DNA of 64,000 bases from Paenibacillus naphthalenovorans (lineage in GTDB: Bacteria > Bacillota > Bacilli > Paenibacillales > NBRC-103111): NCBI RefSeq assembly GCF_900099895.1, contig NZ_FNDY01000002.1, positions 62,001-126,000 on the forward strand, given 5' to 3'. Of the stretch, positions 1 to 8,550 are shown in pieces (within the stretch, counting starts at the first letter, position 1; each line of letters starts with the position of its first letter). Under the pieces are notes generated by a model. That model had not been told where the DNA came from, did not search any database, and was given only the letters and a program-made list of their open reading frames with translations. The position numbers and the translations under genes are program-made.

Positions 1-1206
1 CACCTCCGAAGCATGAGGCTGATCATGCTTTAAGCGGCTCAACGCGCTTGTCGTCACCGAGTCGATAAGATCGTTCTCCTCGAACCGGCTGAGCCGGAAC
101 ATGCGTGCTCGCGGATCGGGGACGGAATGGGCTACCAGGGAGGTTACAATCTGGCCTATGGCAGGAGCCAATTTAAATCCGTGACCGCTTAATCCGCATG
201 CCGAGTAAAAGCCTTTCACCTGATCGCTTTTATCCAGAATCGGAAAACCGTCGGGGGTTACGGCATATATCCCCGACCAGCTGCCCACAACCTCGCCGTT
301 CTGCAATAGGGATAAGGAGTCGGAGCATCTCGACCACAGTTCCGCCGCTTTGCCGCCGTCATCGCCGTCGCGGAACAGCTCCGGGTCCACCTTCTCCCGC
401 ACATCGTCCGGATGGTTCGACCCCAGAATCGCAAGGCGCTTTCCATCGGGACGAATATAAACGGAACGGACAGGGTCGGAGAAAATGGGGAAAGGCTTGT
501 CCATTGGCGAAGGCAATGCAATCCCCACTTTATAATGCCGGCTGGTTTCAATGGGCAGATGCATTCCGGCCAAATGGCCGATGGCAGCCGCCCATGGCCC
601 TCCGCAGTTGATAATGGTTCTGGTTTCGATCGTATCACGGTCGGTACGGACCCCGCTGACTCCATCCGCATCCCTTGCAATAGCCAGAACCCTCGCTCCC
701 TGCATGATCGCGGCTCCATGCTCCTTTGCATAACGGATAAAGCCGAGACAAGAAGCATGGGCATCGGCATAACCCGCATCCTCCTCATAGAGCCCCAAGG
801 TAATGTCCGTCCTCAGCAAAGAAGGAAGGTATTCCATGATTTCCTCTTTTGCCAGCATTCTGCTGCGGATGCCAAGCTCCTGCTGGAGCCGGAATCCCAG
901 TCCCAATGTTTCCGCGTTTGCCTCATTGCCTGCCAATAGAAAGCCCGTCTTCGTATAATCGCTGGGCGAACCGGTGATCTCCTCGAACCGGGAGTAATAA
1001 TTCAGGCCGATCCGGGCCATATCAACCAGCACCTTGTTCGTATAAAACTGTCTTAACACGCCGCTGGATCTGCCCGTGGAGCCGGCGCCGAGATGAGTTC
1101 GTTCGACAATAACGATACGCCTGAAGCCTTCCAGAACAAGGTGAAACGCTATGCTTGCGCCGACGATTCCCCCGCCGATAATGACGACATCAGCTCTGAT
1201 GCTCAT
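1..1206 (-). CDS. FAD-dependent amino acid/amine oxidase (DAO family), C-terminus cut by window edge
   Basis: Open from an ATG at 1206 to the window edge, 402 codons without a stop, so only the last residues are missing. The N-terminus is a Rossmann dinucleotide fold with VVIIGGGIVGAS (residues 7-18), and the middle carries a DAGYADAH motif like the one before the FAD contacts in sarcosine/glycine oxidases. Near the end, GFYSACGLSGHGFKLAP matches the C-terminal FAD-contact motif of the DAO family. Known family role: oxidative deamination or demethylation of glycine, sarcosine or D-amino acids, giving H2O2. The substrate cannot be read from sequence. A GAAGGAAAG ribosome site precedes the ATG. 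The start lies 18 nt after the threonine-synthase-like stop, so the two probably share a transcript. Confidence 0.85.
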   Translation of the reverse strand, partial: MSIRADVVIIGGGIVGASIAFHLVLEGFRRIVIVERTHLGAGSTGRSSGVLRQFYTNKVLVDMARIGLNYYSRFEEITGSPSDYTKTGFLLAGNEANAETLGLGFRLQQELGIRSRMLAKEEIMEYLPSLLRTDITLGLYEEDAGYADAHASCLGFIRYAKEHGAAIMQGARVLAIARDADGVSGVRTDRDTIETRTIINCGGPWAAAIGHLAGMHLPIETSRHYKVGIALPSPMDKPFPIFSDPVRSVYIRPDGKRLAILGSNHPDDVREKVDPELFRDGDDGGKAAELWSRCSDSLSLLQNGEVVGSWSGIYAVTPDGFPILDKSDQVKGFYSACGLSGHGFKLAPAIGQIVTSLVAHSVPDPRARMFRLSRFEENDLIDSVTTSALSRLKHDQPHASEV

Positions 1207-1224
1207 GCTTGACCACTTTCCTTC

Positions 1225-2439
1225 TTATTCGAGGTTTATGCGCTCTCCCGGCTGCAGGATGGGAACATCGATCCGCACGGTTTCCGGATATTTAATGCCA
1301 CTGCCCGTATTTAAGGCTATAACGGTATCCTCTTCCCTGATCCAACCGTTCTCCCTTAATCTTCTTGCCGCTGCAAAGGCGGCCGCTCCTTCGGGACAGA
1401 CGAATGCGCCTTCATAGCGCGCAATTCTGCCCTGCTCTTCTAACAAGTCCGCATCTTCCACCGCTATCGCGCATCCTTCGCTTTCATAAATCGCTTCCAG
1501 CACCAAAAAGTCTCCGAGCGCCTTGGGGACATTGATTCCAAAAGCAGCCGTTGCGGAATCGGGCCAAAATTCGGATTCACGCTTTCTTTCATTCCATGCC
1601 TTGACAATCGGCGCGCAGCCCGCTGCCTGTACGGCGACCAGCCTGGGCAATCGTTCCTCGATCCAGCCGATTTGCGCAAGCTCCCGAAAAGCTTTGAAGA
1701 TGCCGATGAGTCCGACGCCTCCGCCCGTCGGATAAAGGATGACGTCAGGCACCTTCCAGCCGAGCTGCTCTGCAATTTCCAATCCCATCGTTTTCTTGCC
1801 TTCGATGCGGTAAGGCTCCTTTAATGTAGAGGCATCGTAAAAGCCGTACTCCTTAACGGCTTGGCCAATGATTTTACCGGCATCGCTGATCAGACCGTTC
1901 ACCAGACAAAGATGAGCACCCGAAATCGCACATTCATTGCGGGTGATCTCAGGAGCGCCGACAGGCATCACAATCGAAGCTTTTATACCCGCTCTGGCCG
2001 CGTAAAGCGCCCAAGCGGCTCCGGCGTTGCCGTTGGTCGGCATGGCCAGCTCCTTTATTCCGAGCTCTTTCGCCTTGGACACGCCCACAGCAGCCCCCCG
2101 GGCCTTAAAGGAGCCTGTCGGAATAATCCCCTCGTCTTTCATAAGCAAATTCGGAATGCCCATCTCCGAACCTATCCTCGGCATCGAAAGAAGCGGCGTC
2201 ATCCCTTCTCCCAAAGTGACGACATGGCTTTTCTCCCTAACCGGCAGAAGCTCATGATATCGCCACAAATCAGGGATTCTTCCTTGCAGGTGCCCGGGTG
2301 TCACTTCTTTTTTCAATGCATGCAAATCGTAATCCGCAAGCAAAGGGGACCCGCACACACACAACTGCCTGATCTGGTCAGCATTATATTGTTCCTTGCA
2401 TTTCGGGCAGTGCAGTCCGATCAAATAACTGAATGTCAT
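1225..2439 (-). CDS. thrC: Threonine synthase-like PLP enzyme
   Basis: 404 residues, the usual length for bacterial fold-type II threonine synthases. An N-terminal zinc-ribbon-like patch (C11-x2-C14 and C27-x-C29) precedes the PLP domain. The Schiff-base lysine is K112 in PTGSFKARG, the asparagine-loop is PTNGNAG, and the phosphate-binding glycine loop is PTGGGVGLIG. Family role: converts O-phosphohomoserine to threonine in the cytosol. The gene is not next to hom or thrB, where a housekeeping thrC would normally lie in Bacillales, but is followed by an amino acid oxidase. It may therefore be a paralogue acting on another substrate. The family call is secure; the exact reaction is inferred. 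Confidence 0.8.
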   Translation of the reverse strand: MTFSYLIGLHCPKCKEQYNADQIRQLCVCGSPLLADYDLHALKKEVTPGHLQGRIPDLWRYHELLPVREKSHVVTLGEGMTPLLSMPRIGSEMGIPNLLMKDEGIIPTGSFKARGAAVGVSKAKELGIKELAMPTNGNAGAAWALYAARAGIKASIVMPVGAPEITRNECAISGAHLCLVNGLISDAGKIIGQAVKEYGFYDASTLKEPYRIEGKKTMGLEIAEQLGWKVPDVILYPTGGGVGLIGIFKAFRELAQIGWIEERLPRLVAVQAAGCAPIVKAWNERKRESEFWPDSATAAFGINVPKALGDFLVLEAIYESEGCAIAVEDADLLEEQGRIARYEGAFVCPEGAAAFAAARRLRENGWIREEDTVIALNTGSGIKYPETVRIDVPILQPGERINLE

Positions 2440-2491
2440 ACCCGTACACTCCCTTAGGCCGCATTTTCATGGGAATACTGAAAAAGTAAAC

Positions 2492-2534
2492 AAAAAAACT
2501 CTAATTATCCCGTCCGCGTACGAGCTAATTAGAG
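2492..2534 (-). terminator. Rho-independent terminator or attenuator ahead of thrC
   Basis: On the minus strand a 9-bp perfect stem (CTCTAATTA/TAATTAGAG) extended by an inner CTCGT/ACGGG helix is followed by seven T. It lies 53 nt upstream of the thrC start and 184 nt past the terC stop. It either ends the terC transcript or attenuates thrC. Confidence 0.75.
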
Positions 2535-2626
2535 CCTTCGGTTAACCGATTGGCTGTATTCAAATGAAATCCAGAGCATCATTTCAATATCATATCATGT
2601 GAATGCTGTGCTTTACAATTATTAAC

Positions 2627-2655
2627 AACTTAACATTCAAGCATTTTGTTGTCAA
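2627..2655 (-). promoter_or_regulatory. Candidate sigma-A promoter for thrC leader
   Basis: TTGACA, 17-nt spacer, TAAGTT. The -35 is perfect and the -10 matches at three of six bases. It lies between the terC stop and the terminator-like hairpin at 2492-2534, so the hairpin would sit in the thrC leader. Confidence 0.4.
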
Positions 2656-2717
2656 GAACAAATTTTCCTACCTGGATGGACGTTTGAAACGGCTTAGCTA
2701 AATGTCAATCTCGCCGA

Positions 2718-3380
2718 TTAAGATGATCTCGGAGATATAACGAACCTTTTCAAAAGTCCGGATCCAATGACGATCAGCGTTGTAATGACAGGGAGAACAT
2801 AATGGGGGATACTGCCTAACAGCCAGTCGGATACCTTATGGTCCGCCATAAACATTTCGCCTGCCGTATAACCAAGGATTCCGGCTCCGGCAAAAACGAG
2901 CACAGGATATCTTTTCAGCAGCTTGACCACAAGCGTACTGCCCCAGATAATCACGGGAACACTCATGGCGATTCCCAGAATAACAATGCCGATTTCGCCT
3001 TTCGCCTTGGCTGCGATGGCCAGGACGTTATCAAGACTCATAACGAAATCGGCTAAAATGATCGTCCAGATCGCTTTGCCGAGCGTAGAAGCCTCTTTTA
3101 CGTTAGAGTGTTCCTCCTCATCCATCATCAGCTTGACGGCAATCCACAGCAGCAGCAGCGAGCCTGCGGTTTGGATGTATGGAATCTGAAGAACGTACAC
3201 CGCCGCAAGGGTCAGAATGATCCGTATCCCTATCGCTCCGAAAGTCCCCCACCATATGGCTTTTTTGCGTTCTTCCAGCGGAAGCTTCTGGCTGGCCAGC
3301 GCAATGACTACTGCGTTATCCCCGCTGAGCACGATGTTAATCAGCATAATTTGCAAAAACAGCAATATCCATTCCATCAT
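2718..3380 (-). CDS. TerC family integral membrane protein (YjbE-type)
   Basis: 220 residues with about seven hydrophobic segments. Two diagnostic acidic motifs lie inside membrane helices: LSGDNAVVIALA near residue 20 and DFVMSLDNVLAIAA near residue 110. This is the TerC pattern, associated in bacteria with tellurite resistance annotations and, more recently, Mn2+ export. The start is 21 nt past the thiI stop, so it is the last gene of a nifS-thiI-terC unit. No yybP-ykoY manganese riboswitch fits in the short gap before it, unlike many TerC-family genes. The transported ion is an inference from the family. Confidence 0.85.
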   Translation of the reverse strand: MMEWILLFLQIMLINIVLSGDNAVVIALASQKLPLEERKKAIWWGTFGAIGIRIILTLAAVYVLQIPYIQTAGSLLLLWIAVKLMMDEEEHSNVKEASTLGKAIWTIILADFVMSLDNVLAIAAKAKGEIGIVILGIAMSVPVIIWGSTLVVKLLKRYPVLVFAGAGILGYTAGEMFMADHKVSDWLLGSIPHYVLPVITTLIVIGSGLLKRFVISPRSS

Positions 3381-3401
3381 GACACTATGCCTCCCGTTTT
3401 T

Positions 3402-4619
3402 TCAAAAAAACGAAGCAAACTTGTCTCTTTGATTAACAACGTCCTCTTCATCTACCAACAGGGATCGGGTATTTCGAACGGCTTCTTCCAGCTCGTCCTC
3501 AAGCCAGGTCATCTTGCTTTCAATGCTTTCTACCACCCTGAGATTCGGGTTCGTGCTGGGGCTTGGAGGCAAAAACAGCGTACAGCAATCCTCATGCGGG
3601 AGAATGGAGATCGGGAACGTACCGATTCCTTCAGCCACCCGAATGATCTCCCGCTTCTCCATGCATACCAAGGGTCGGATCAGCGGCAGGCTTACCGCCC
3701 GTCCGATGGTATTCATACTGGACAGCGTTTGACTGGCGACCTGCCCGAGGCTTTCCCCCGTTACAATCGCTCCGGCTCCTCTTTCCTCCGCCAGCTTCTC
3801 TGTAATCCGCAGCATGGCGCGCCGCAGTAAAGCAATCAGCAAATTTTGATTGTAGGCCGCATGGATTTTCGTCTGCACCGATGTGAACGAAACCATGTGG
3901 AGCTTGACGGGTCCGGCAAATGCAGCCAGCTTCCTTGCCAATTCGATCACTTTTTGCTGAGACTTTTCATTGGTGTAAGGATAGCTGTGAAAATGTACCG
4001 CTTCCACTTGAAGTCCTTGTCTTAAAGCAAGATAGCCGGCGACCGGGCTATCGATCCCCCCGGACAGCATCAGCATGGCCTTTCCGTTGGACCCGACAGG
4101 AAAGCCTCCGGCGCCCTCGTCTACACGGCAGTAAAGCAGCGCCTCCCGTTCGCGGATCTCTACTCTCAGCTCCGCCTCCGGCCGGTGCACGTCCACTTTT
4201 AAGTCGGGGAACGCTCGTAGAACGTAGCCCCCTACCAAACGGTTCATTTCTTGTGAATCATGAGGGAAGCTCTTGTTTACTCTCCTTACACTTACTTTAT
4301 ATGTTCGGGGCAGCGGTTTTAATGACTGTATTACACCCAAAGCCGTTTCTTGTATGCGTTCCAATTCAAGGGGAGAGGAATAAACCGGGCTGAATGAAGT
4401 AAGGCCCAATACTTTGCGTAAATAAGGCATCAATTCCTCATAGTCCGTACCGTTCAACTGAAGGATGATTCTCCCGAATTCCTTCCGGTAAGAGACCGCC
4501 TCGAAGGAACGAAGCGTTCGTTTCACTTGTTCGAATATTGTATTTTCAAACCGGTGCCGGTTGCGCCCCTTTAACGTCAGTTCCCCAAGCCGGAGAATCG
4601 CTTGCTGTGGTTTCATCAA
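3402..4619 (-). CDS. thiI: tRNA 4-thiouridine synthetase / sulfurtransferase ThiI
   Basis: 405 residues. An N-terminal ferredoxin-like plus THUMP tRNA-binding region is followed by a PP-loop ATPase motif SGGIDSPVAGY near residue 185. A double cysteine in HEDCCTLF near residues 343-344 aligns by position with the conserved Cys344 of E. coli ThiI. There is no C-terminal rhodanese domain, as in Bacillus subtilis, where the adjacent NifS-type desulfurase delivers sulfur directly. It adenylates U8 of tRNA and inserts sulfur. The frame opens with TTG at 4619 followed by an ATG at 4616; either can use the GGAG just upstream. The start directly follows the desulfurase stop. Confidence 0.93.
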   Translation of the reverse strand: MMKPQQAILRLGELTLKGRNRHRFENTIFEQVKRTLRSFEAVSYRKEFGRIILQLNGTDYEELMPYLRKVLGLTSFSPVYSSPLELERIQETALGVIQSLKPLPRTYKVSVRRVNKSFPHDSQEMNRLVGGYVLRAFPDLKVDVHRPEAELRVEIREREALLYCRVDEGAGGFPVGSNGKAMLMLSGGIDSPVAGYLALRQGLQVEAVHFHSYPYTNEKSQQKVIELARKLAAFAGPVKLHMVSFTSVQTKIHAAYNQNLLIALLRRAMLRITEKLAEERGAGAIVTGESLGQVASQTLSSMNTIGRAVSLPLIRPLVCMEKREIIRVAEGIGTFPISILPHEDCCTLFLPPSPSTNPNLRVVESIESKMTWLEDELEEAVRNTRSLLVDEEDVVNQRDKFASFF

Positions 4620-5789
4620 TTATTTTCTCCGTCCTTTCTGTGAAGACACGGCCGGTTTCAGTTCGGCAACCACTTCCTGAAGCGCGGAGCAAAAACGACG
4701 CACGTCCTCCTGTGTTTGCTGAAGCGAGTAGCTGAGCCGTATACCGCTTACCGCCGCGGCATCGCTTGCTCCCATAGCCGTCAGCACCCGGCTCGGCTTC
4801 TCCGCTGCGGAAGAGCATGCCGAACGGGCCGAGACACAAATGCCTCTTTGTTCTAAAGCATGCACGAGTACTTCCGACTTCATGCCGGGAAACGAAAAAT
4901 GAACGATGTGCGGAGCCATATCCTCCGGGTTCCGGGAACCGCTCAGCACAAGCTCCGGCAAACGATCAATGCCTTGAACGAGCATTTCCCGCAGGCCGGC
5001 CGTATGTTTTGCGAAAGCTTGCTGCTCCTCCACGGCCATACGTACGGCTTTGGCCATGCCTACGATCGCAGGGACATTCTCCGTTCCCGAGCGCAACCCC
5101 TTCTCCTGGCCGCCTCCAAGCAGCAGCGGCTCCAGTTCCACTCCCCGACGGCAGTACAAAAAGCCGATCCCTTTCGGTCCGCGGAGCTTGTGTGCCGAAC
5201 ATGTCAGCAAATCGGCTCCGAGCTGCTTGGGAATAACCGGAAGCTTGCCGACGGATTGCACCGCATCGACGTGAAACAGTGTTTTGGGACGATGTTGAAG
5301 CATCTGGCCGATTTGCTCAATGGGCTGAATCCGTCCCATTTCATTATTGACATGCATTACACTCACAAGAATCGTATCATCCGTGAGTGCTTGTTCCAGC
5401 TCTTCCATGCGAATTTGCCCTGTATCGTCTACCGGCAGGTAGGTGACGCGATACCCATCCTTCTCCAGCTTCCGAAAGGTTTCATAAACCGATGGATGCT
5501 CAACCATGGTAGTAATCAAATGATTTCCCCTGTGCCGGTATCTTTCTGCCGCGCCGCGAATGGCCAAATTGTTGCTCTCCGTCCCCCCCGATGTGAAAAG
5601 AATTTCACCGGGATCGCACTGCAGCTTAGCGGCAATGGTTTGGCGGGCCCGGGCCACAAGCTGCTCTGCATCGGTTCCCATCGCATACAGCGAGGACGGA
5701 TTGCCATAGAACGATCTCATCACTTCCGTCATCGTGTCAATTACTTCTTCGTACATCGGCGTTGTCGCCGCGTAATCCATGTAAAGCAA
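4620..5789 (-). CDS. Cysteine desulfurase (NifS/IscS-like), TTG start
   Basis: 389 residues from a TTG at 5789. The frame is open further upstream, but TTG is 8 nt from GGAGG and gives MLYMDYAATTP, the canonical N-terminus of this family (compare MIYLDYAATTP). The ATG three codons later sits too far from the ribosome site. The PLP lysine is in SAHKLRGPKGIGF near residue 200. The catalytic cysteine is in SARSACSSAAEKPS near residue 324, in the extended-loop class I arrangement. It takes sulfur from cysteine as persulfide. Placement directly before thiI (stop and start adjacent) indicates that it feeds tRNA thiolation, as NifZ does in B. subtilis. Confidence 0.92.
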   Translation of the reverse strand: MLYMDYAATTPMYEEVIDTMTEVMRSFYGNPSSLYAMGTDAEQLVARARQTIAAKLQCDPGEILFTSGGTESNNLAIRGAAERYRHRGNHLITTMVEHPSVYETFRKLEKDGYRVTYLPVDDTGQIRMEELEQALTDDTILVSVMHVNNEMGRIQPIEQIGQMLQHRPKTLFHVDAVQSVGKLPVIPKQLGADLLTCSAHKLRGPKGIGFLYCRRGVELEPLLLGGGQEKGLRSGTENVPAIVGMAKAVRMAVEEQQAFAKHTAGLREMLVQGIDRLPELVLSGSRNPEDMAPHIVHFSFPGMKSEVLVHALEQRGICVSARSACSSAAEKPSRVLTAMGASDAAAVSGIRLSYSLQQTQEDVRRFCSALQEVVAELKPAVSSQKGRRK

Positions 5790-5809
5790 AAAAAGCTCCT
5801 CCTTCAGTT

Positions 5810-5877
5810 CTAAGAAAAGACCAATTTCCGCTCCCCTTTCGGCATAACGATGCGAAAGAAAAACTGAAATTGGTCTT
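5810..5877 (-). terminator. Long hairpin between transglycosylase and nifS-like gene
   Basis: Perfect 12-nt inverted repeat AAGACCAATTTC (5817-5828) / GAAATTGGTCTT (5866-5877) with a second hairpin inside its loop (CTTTCG-GCAT/ATGC-GAAAG). On the minus strand it is followed by TTCTTAG. It is probably the terminator of the transglycosylase gene; an attenuator role for nifS-thiI-terC is possible. Confidence 0.6.
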
Positions 5878-5884
5878 ATAGCCG

Positions 5885-6577
5885 TCACACTATAGCCTCA
5901 TATTTCTGCTTTAAATCCATCACTTTGCGTACGTATTGCTGCGTTTCGGCCGGCAGCAAATGAAGCTTGGCCGCCAGGTCATCATCATCCTTGATGTCAA
6001 GCCGGTTCACCCGCCCCGGACCTGCGTTATAAGCCGCTAGCGCAGTACCGGCATTCCCGTTGTATTTTACTAGAAGGGTGGATAAATAACGTGTGCCGCC
6101 TTCTATATTTTGTACCGGATCGAACGGATTCGTTACACCCAGACTTTGCCCCGTTGCATCCATCAGCTGCATTAATCCTTTGGCTCCCGCCCGGGATACC
6201 GCATCAGGGTTAAAAGACGATTCCGCATCGATGACGGCCTTGATCAGGCTCGATTCCACACCGTAACGCCGGCTTGCTTCCTGAATATACGGTTCAAATT
6301 CGGTTGGCCTGCTGGCAGAAAGGCGATGTTGAAGCCACGGGTTCCCGGATATAAAGCCCGGCATCGACATCAACGCCGGCTTCAACGAAGCCGCAGGCGG
6401 TATATCCTGCTGTTCTTTCATCGCAAGAAGTCCGTTCAACAGCTCGGAGAAATCGTCGCTTTCCTCTGCGGCAGAAGAACCGCTTGCAGGGGACAGCAGA
6501 TTGGATTTGCTCAGCATGTGAAGCCGCAGCAATTCTTTTAACGTTCTGGGATCAATCGATCCGGGATTCAAACTCAT
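5885..6577 (-). CDS. Lytic transglycosylase (SLT domain)
   Basis: 230 residues. The C-terminal half is a goose-lysozyme-like SLT domain. The catalytic glutamate is in VIDAESSFNPDAVS near residue 118, followed by GAKGLMQLM and LAAYNAGPGRV, the three standard SLT motifs. The N-terminal ~95 residues are polar and without a clear signal peptide, as in the YjbJ-type proteins of Bacillus. Role: cleaves the MurNAc-GlcNAc bond of peptidoglycan with anhydro-ring formation. Export route is not visible from sequence. AAGGAG lies 10 nt before the ATG. Confidence 0.88.
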   Translation of the reverse strand: MSLNPGSIDPRTLKELLRLHMLSKSNLLSPASGSSAAEESDDFSELLNGLLAMKEQQDIPPAASLKPALMSMPGFISGNPWLQHRLSASRPTEFEPYIQEASRRYGVESSLIKAVIDAESSFNPDAVSRAGAKGLMQLMDATGQSLGVTNPFDPVQNIEGGTRYLSTLLVKYNGNAGTALAAYNAGPGRVNRLDIKDDDDLAAKLHLLPAETQQYVRKVMDLKQKYEAIV

Positions 6578-6691
6578 ATGGGCTTAAACTCCTTGATTTT
6601 ACAATCTCACCATCTCAATAAGGCTATTGTACACCTTTTTAAGCTTGTCATCCAGTCATATTTTCAGTCATGTTGTCGAAATTTCAACGGC

Positions 6692-7114
6692 TTAAGTTAA
6701 CAAAGGCACCAAAACGAAATAACCAGCCAAAGCAATCAATCCGATCGCAACCGACCATGCCCCCAAAGTTCTTTGCCCGAGCATGAATGCGAAAAAACCA
6801 ATCAGCGCCGCCGTCGAGCCCAGCAGCACCGGGAGCACCATAAGCGACAGCACCGCCAAAATCAGTGCAGTGTAGCCCAACCAGCGATATGAAGCGGACG
6901 CCGCCGGATCAGGCTGTTCCACTCTGGATGCGGCAGCTGTCCTGGTCCGTTCCCGACGAAACTGCAGAAGATGAAGAGGCGAGGATTCTGCAGCAAATTC
7001 TTCATTCCCCTTCATACCGGACTCTCTGTTCAGCTGCTGCTGCTTTAATCGCTGAAGCGGTATGTCCTGATGGAAGGCTGATCCTGAACGTTTACCTCCG
7101 GGCTTGTGTTTCAC
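6692..7114 (-). CDS. Small membrane protein of unknown function
   Basis: 140 residues from a GTG at 7114 (AAGGGAG nine nt upstream). The first ~75 residues are basic and polar with several Q/R-rich stretches. The rest is two or three hydrophobic helices rich in Gly, Leu and Ala, ending VLVPLLT, like the two-helix DUF4190-type proteins. I do not recognise the family with certainty. Inference: the polar part is cytoplasmic and the protein sits in the cell membrane. A 47-codon frame ends in a 4-nt overlap with this start. Confidence 0.6.
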   Translation of the reverse strand: MKHKPGGKRSGSAFHQDIPLQRLKQQQLNRESGMKGNEEFAAESSPLHLLQFRRERTRTAAASRVEQPDPAASASYRWLGYTALILAVLSLMVLPVLLGSTAALIGFFAFMLGQRTLGAWSVAIGLIALAGYFVLVPLLT

Positions 7115-7254
7115 GCATGATCGCTCCCTTCATATAAAAAGATCATTTCGATTTTTTCGGCTCGAAGGCATGGCAACGGGTATGGCGATACGTTTGTCTG
7201 CATCCCGGCGGTTCTCGGAATCCGCGGCAATTCCTTACCCTTATCCATTGCCAC
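7111..7254 (-). CDS. Candidate 47-residue ORF overlapping the downstream membrane protein
   Basis: GTG at 7254 (GAGGCGG seven nt upstream) or ATG at 7248. It ends in TGA, sharing GTGA with the next start, an arrangement typical of translational coupling. The product is polar, with two Pro-rich stretches (PRIPRTAG, SPYPLPC), and matches nothing I know. Composition and overlap are the only support, so it may be non-coding. Confidence 0.25.
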   Translation of the reverse strand: MAMDKGKELPRIPRTAGMQTNVSPYPLPCLRAEKIEMIFLYEGSDHA

Positions 7255-7334
7255 GGTTTATCCGCCTCGATTATGACTTAGCTTGCCTCTTTTGATCGGA
7301 GATATTCCTGCTGCAGCAACCAGCGATCACCGGC

Positions 7335-8474
7335 TTATCCAATGGTTGTGGTGTTAAGATACAATATCAGAAACATCGCATGCGACCATAACAGCGGCAC
7401 GGCCGGCGGTCCCCAGCGCGCAACCCACTCGTCATATTTATGCCTGTCCTCCAGCGTATCCGGCACCTGCTCAGGAAGCCTGCCCTGCTCATCCGCCTTG
7501 GAGGCAATCCAGTGAAGCGCCTGTTCCGCTTCACGGCGATCGCCCATGGACAATTTTACCCATCCGTACCATGCCGTAAGCAGCAGCCATTCACCTCCGC
7601 CGTAATACTCATCGGCCTTATACCGCCGAATCCCGCTCTGATCTGTTCGCAGATCCGCTTCAATTTTCGCCAGCGTATGCTTCATCACCGGATGTTCCGG
7701 CTCAAACAAACCAAAGGGCCGGCAGAGCCACATTAAGCTGGCATCCACTCCGTCATTTCCAATCGTGGTTGCGGAGGATTCAAGAGTTGGGGTAACGAAT
7801 TTTACAAAATGGCCTTGCTCCGGATGCACCGCATGGTCGAGTAAAAATGTCTCAATCTGACCGCAAACATCCTCAAGGTCGCGCTTGCCCTCCAGTTCAG
7901 CGACGCCTTTTAGCCCGCCATAAATACAGGCCAGCGTTGAAGGATGAATGTGGTCCGCATTCTCCTCCCAACAGTCGAAATTCGGAAGCCTCCAAAAGGC
8001 TTTTAAATAAGCCGCCGTCACATCGACACTGGAGCGGAAACGGTCCGGAAGCCGCTTATGGCCATTAGCCTTCAAATGCTCCGTCAGCCCCCATAACCAG
8101 GTTCCGTAACCATCCAGCTGAAAATGCCCCCATTCGGACGTGACGTCATCCCTGCCATCCAAATGATATCTTGTATGTAAAAATTCGTTAAGTCCGATCG
8201 GCTCGCCGCGGTTGTGCTTCTCCAGCAAATACTGAATATGTCCCTGCTTTCGTTCGACGATGCGGCTGACCCATTCGTAAAATTGCCCCGCGCTTGCATG
8301 CTCCCCTGCACAATCCATCGCATAGGCGATGAATGTTCCGTCACGAAGCCAGCTGTAATTGTAATGGGCGAACAACGGGCAGGCGACGTACCCTCCGCTC
8401 GGGTGCTGGTTCAACCGAATCAACCGGATACTCTCTTCGGCAAGCTGCTTCAATGGAATGATCCGAGACACCAT
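7335..8474 (-). CDS. Glycoside hydrolase family 15 (glucoamylase-like) protein
   Basis: 379 residues, the (alpha/alpha)6 catalytic domain alone, without the N-terminal beta-sandwich found in longer bacterial GH15 enzymes. Visible markers are YNYSWLRDGTF near residue 40 (substrate-binding WLRDG), FDCWEE near residue 183 with the general-acid glutamate, and GRLPEQVP near residue 343 with the catalytic base. No signal peptide, so it is probably cytosolic, acting on alpha-glucosidic linkages of oligosaccharides or glycolipids. Substrate unassigned. CTAAGGAGG-type ribosome site: AAGGAGG just before the ATG. Confidence 0.83.
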   Translation of the reverse strand: MVSRIIPLKQLAEESIRLIRLNQHPSGGYVACPLFAHYNYSWLRDGTFIAYAMDCAGEHASAGQFYEWVSRIVERKQGHIQYLLEKHNRGEPIGLNEFLHTRYHLDGRDDVTSEWGHFQLDGYGTWLWGLTEHLKANGHKRLPDRFRSSVDVTAAYLKAFWRLPNFDCWEENADHIHPSTLACIYGGLKGVAELEGKRDLEDVCGQIETFLLDHAVHPEQGHFVKFVTPTLESSATTIGNDGVDASLMWLCRPFGLFEPEHPVMKHTLAKIEADLRTDQSGIRRYKADEYYGGGEWLLLTAWYGWVKLSMGDRREAEQALHWIASKADEQGRLPEQVPDTLEDRHKYDEWVARWGPPAVPLLWSHAMFLILYLNTTTIG

Positions 8475-8489
8475 TCAGTCCTCCTTAAA

Positions 8490-8520
8490 CAAAAAGAGAT
8501 GCCTTTGGGAAAGCATCTCT
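8490..8520 (-). terminator. Rho-independent terminator after ypuI
   Basis: Stem AGAGATGC/GCATCTCT with a 10-nt loop, followed by five T and TTT on the minus strand. It lies 30 nt past the ypuI stop and before the GH15 start, separating the two transcripts. Confidence 0.8.
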
Positions 8521-8550
8521 TCTTTATCATTATATTCCAAGCGGACTTTA

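Noticed and set aside
2440-2717. T-box or S-box leader for thrC
   Set aside because: No T-box core (GGTGG-ACCGCG) and no S-box kink-turn; only a plain terminator hairpin.
3381-3401. Manganese riboswitch before the TerC-family gene
   Set aside because: The gap to thiI is 21 nt, too short for the aptamer.
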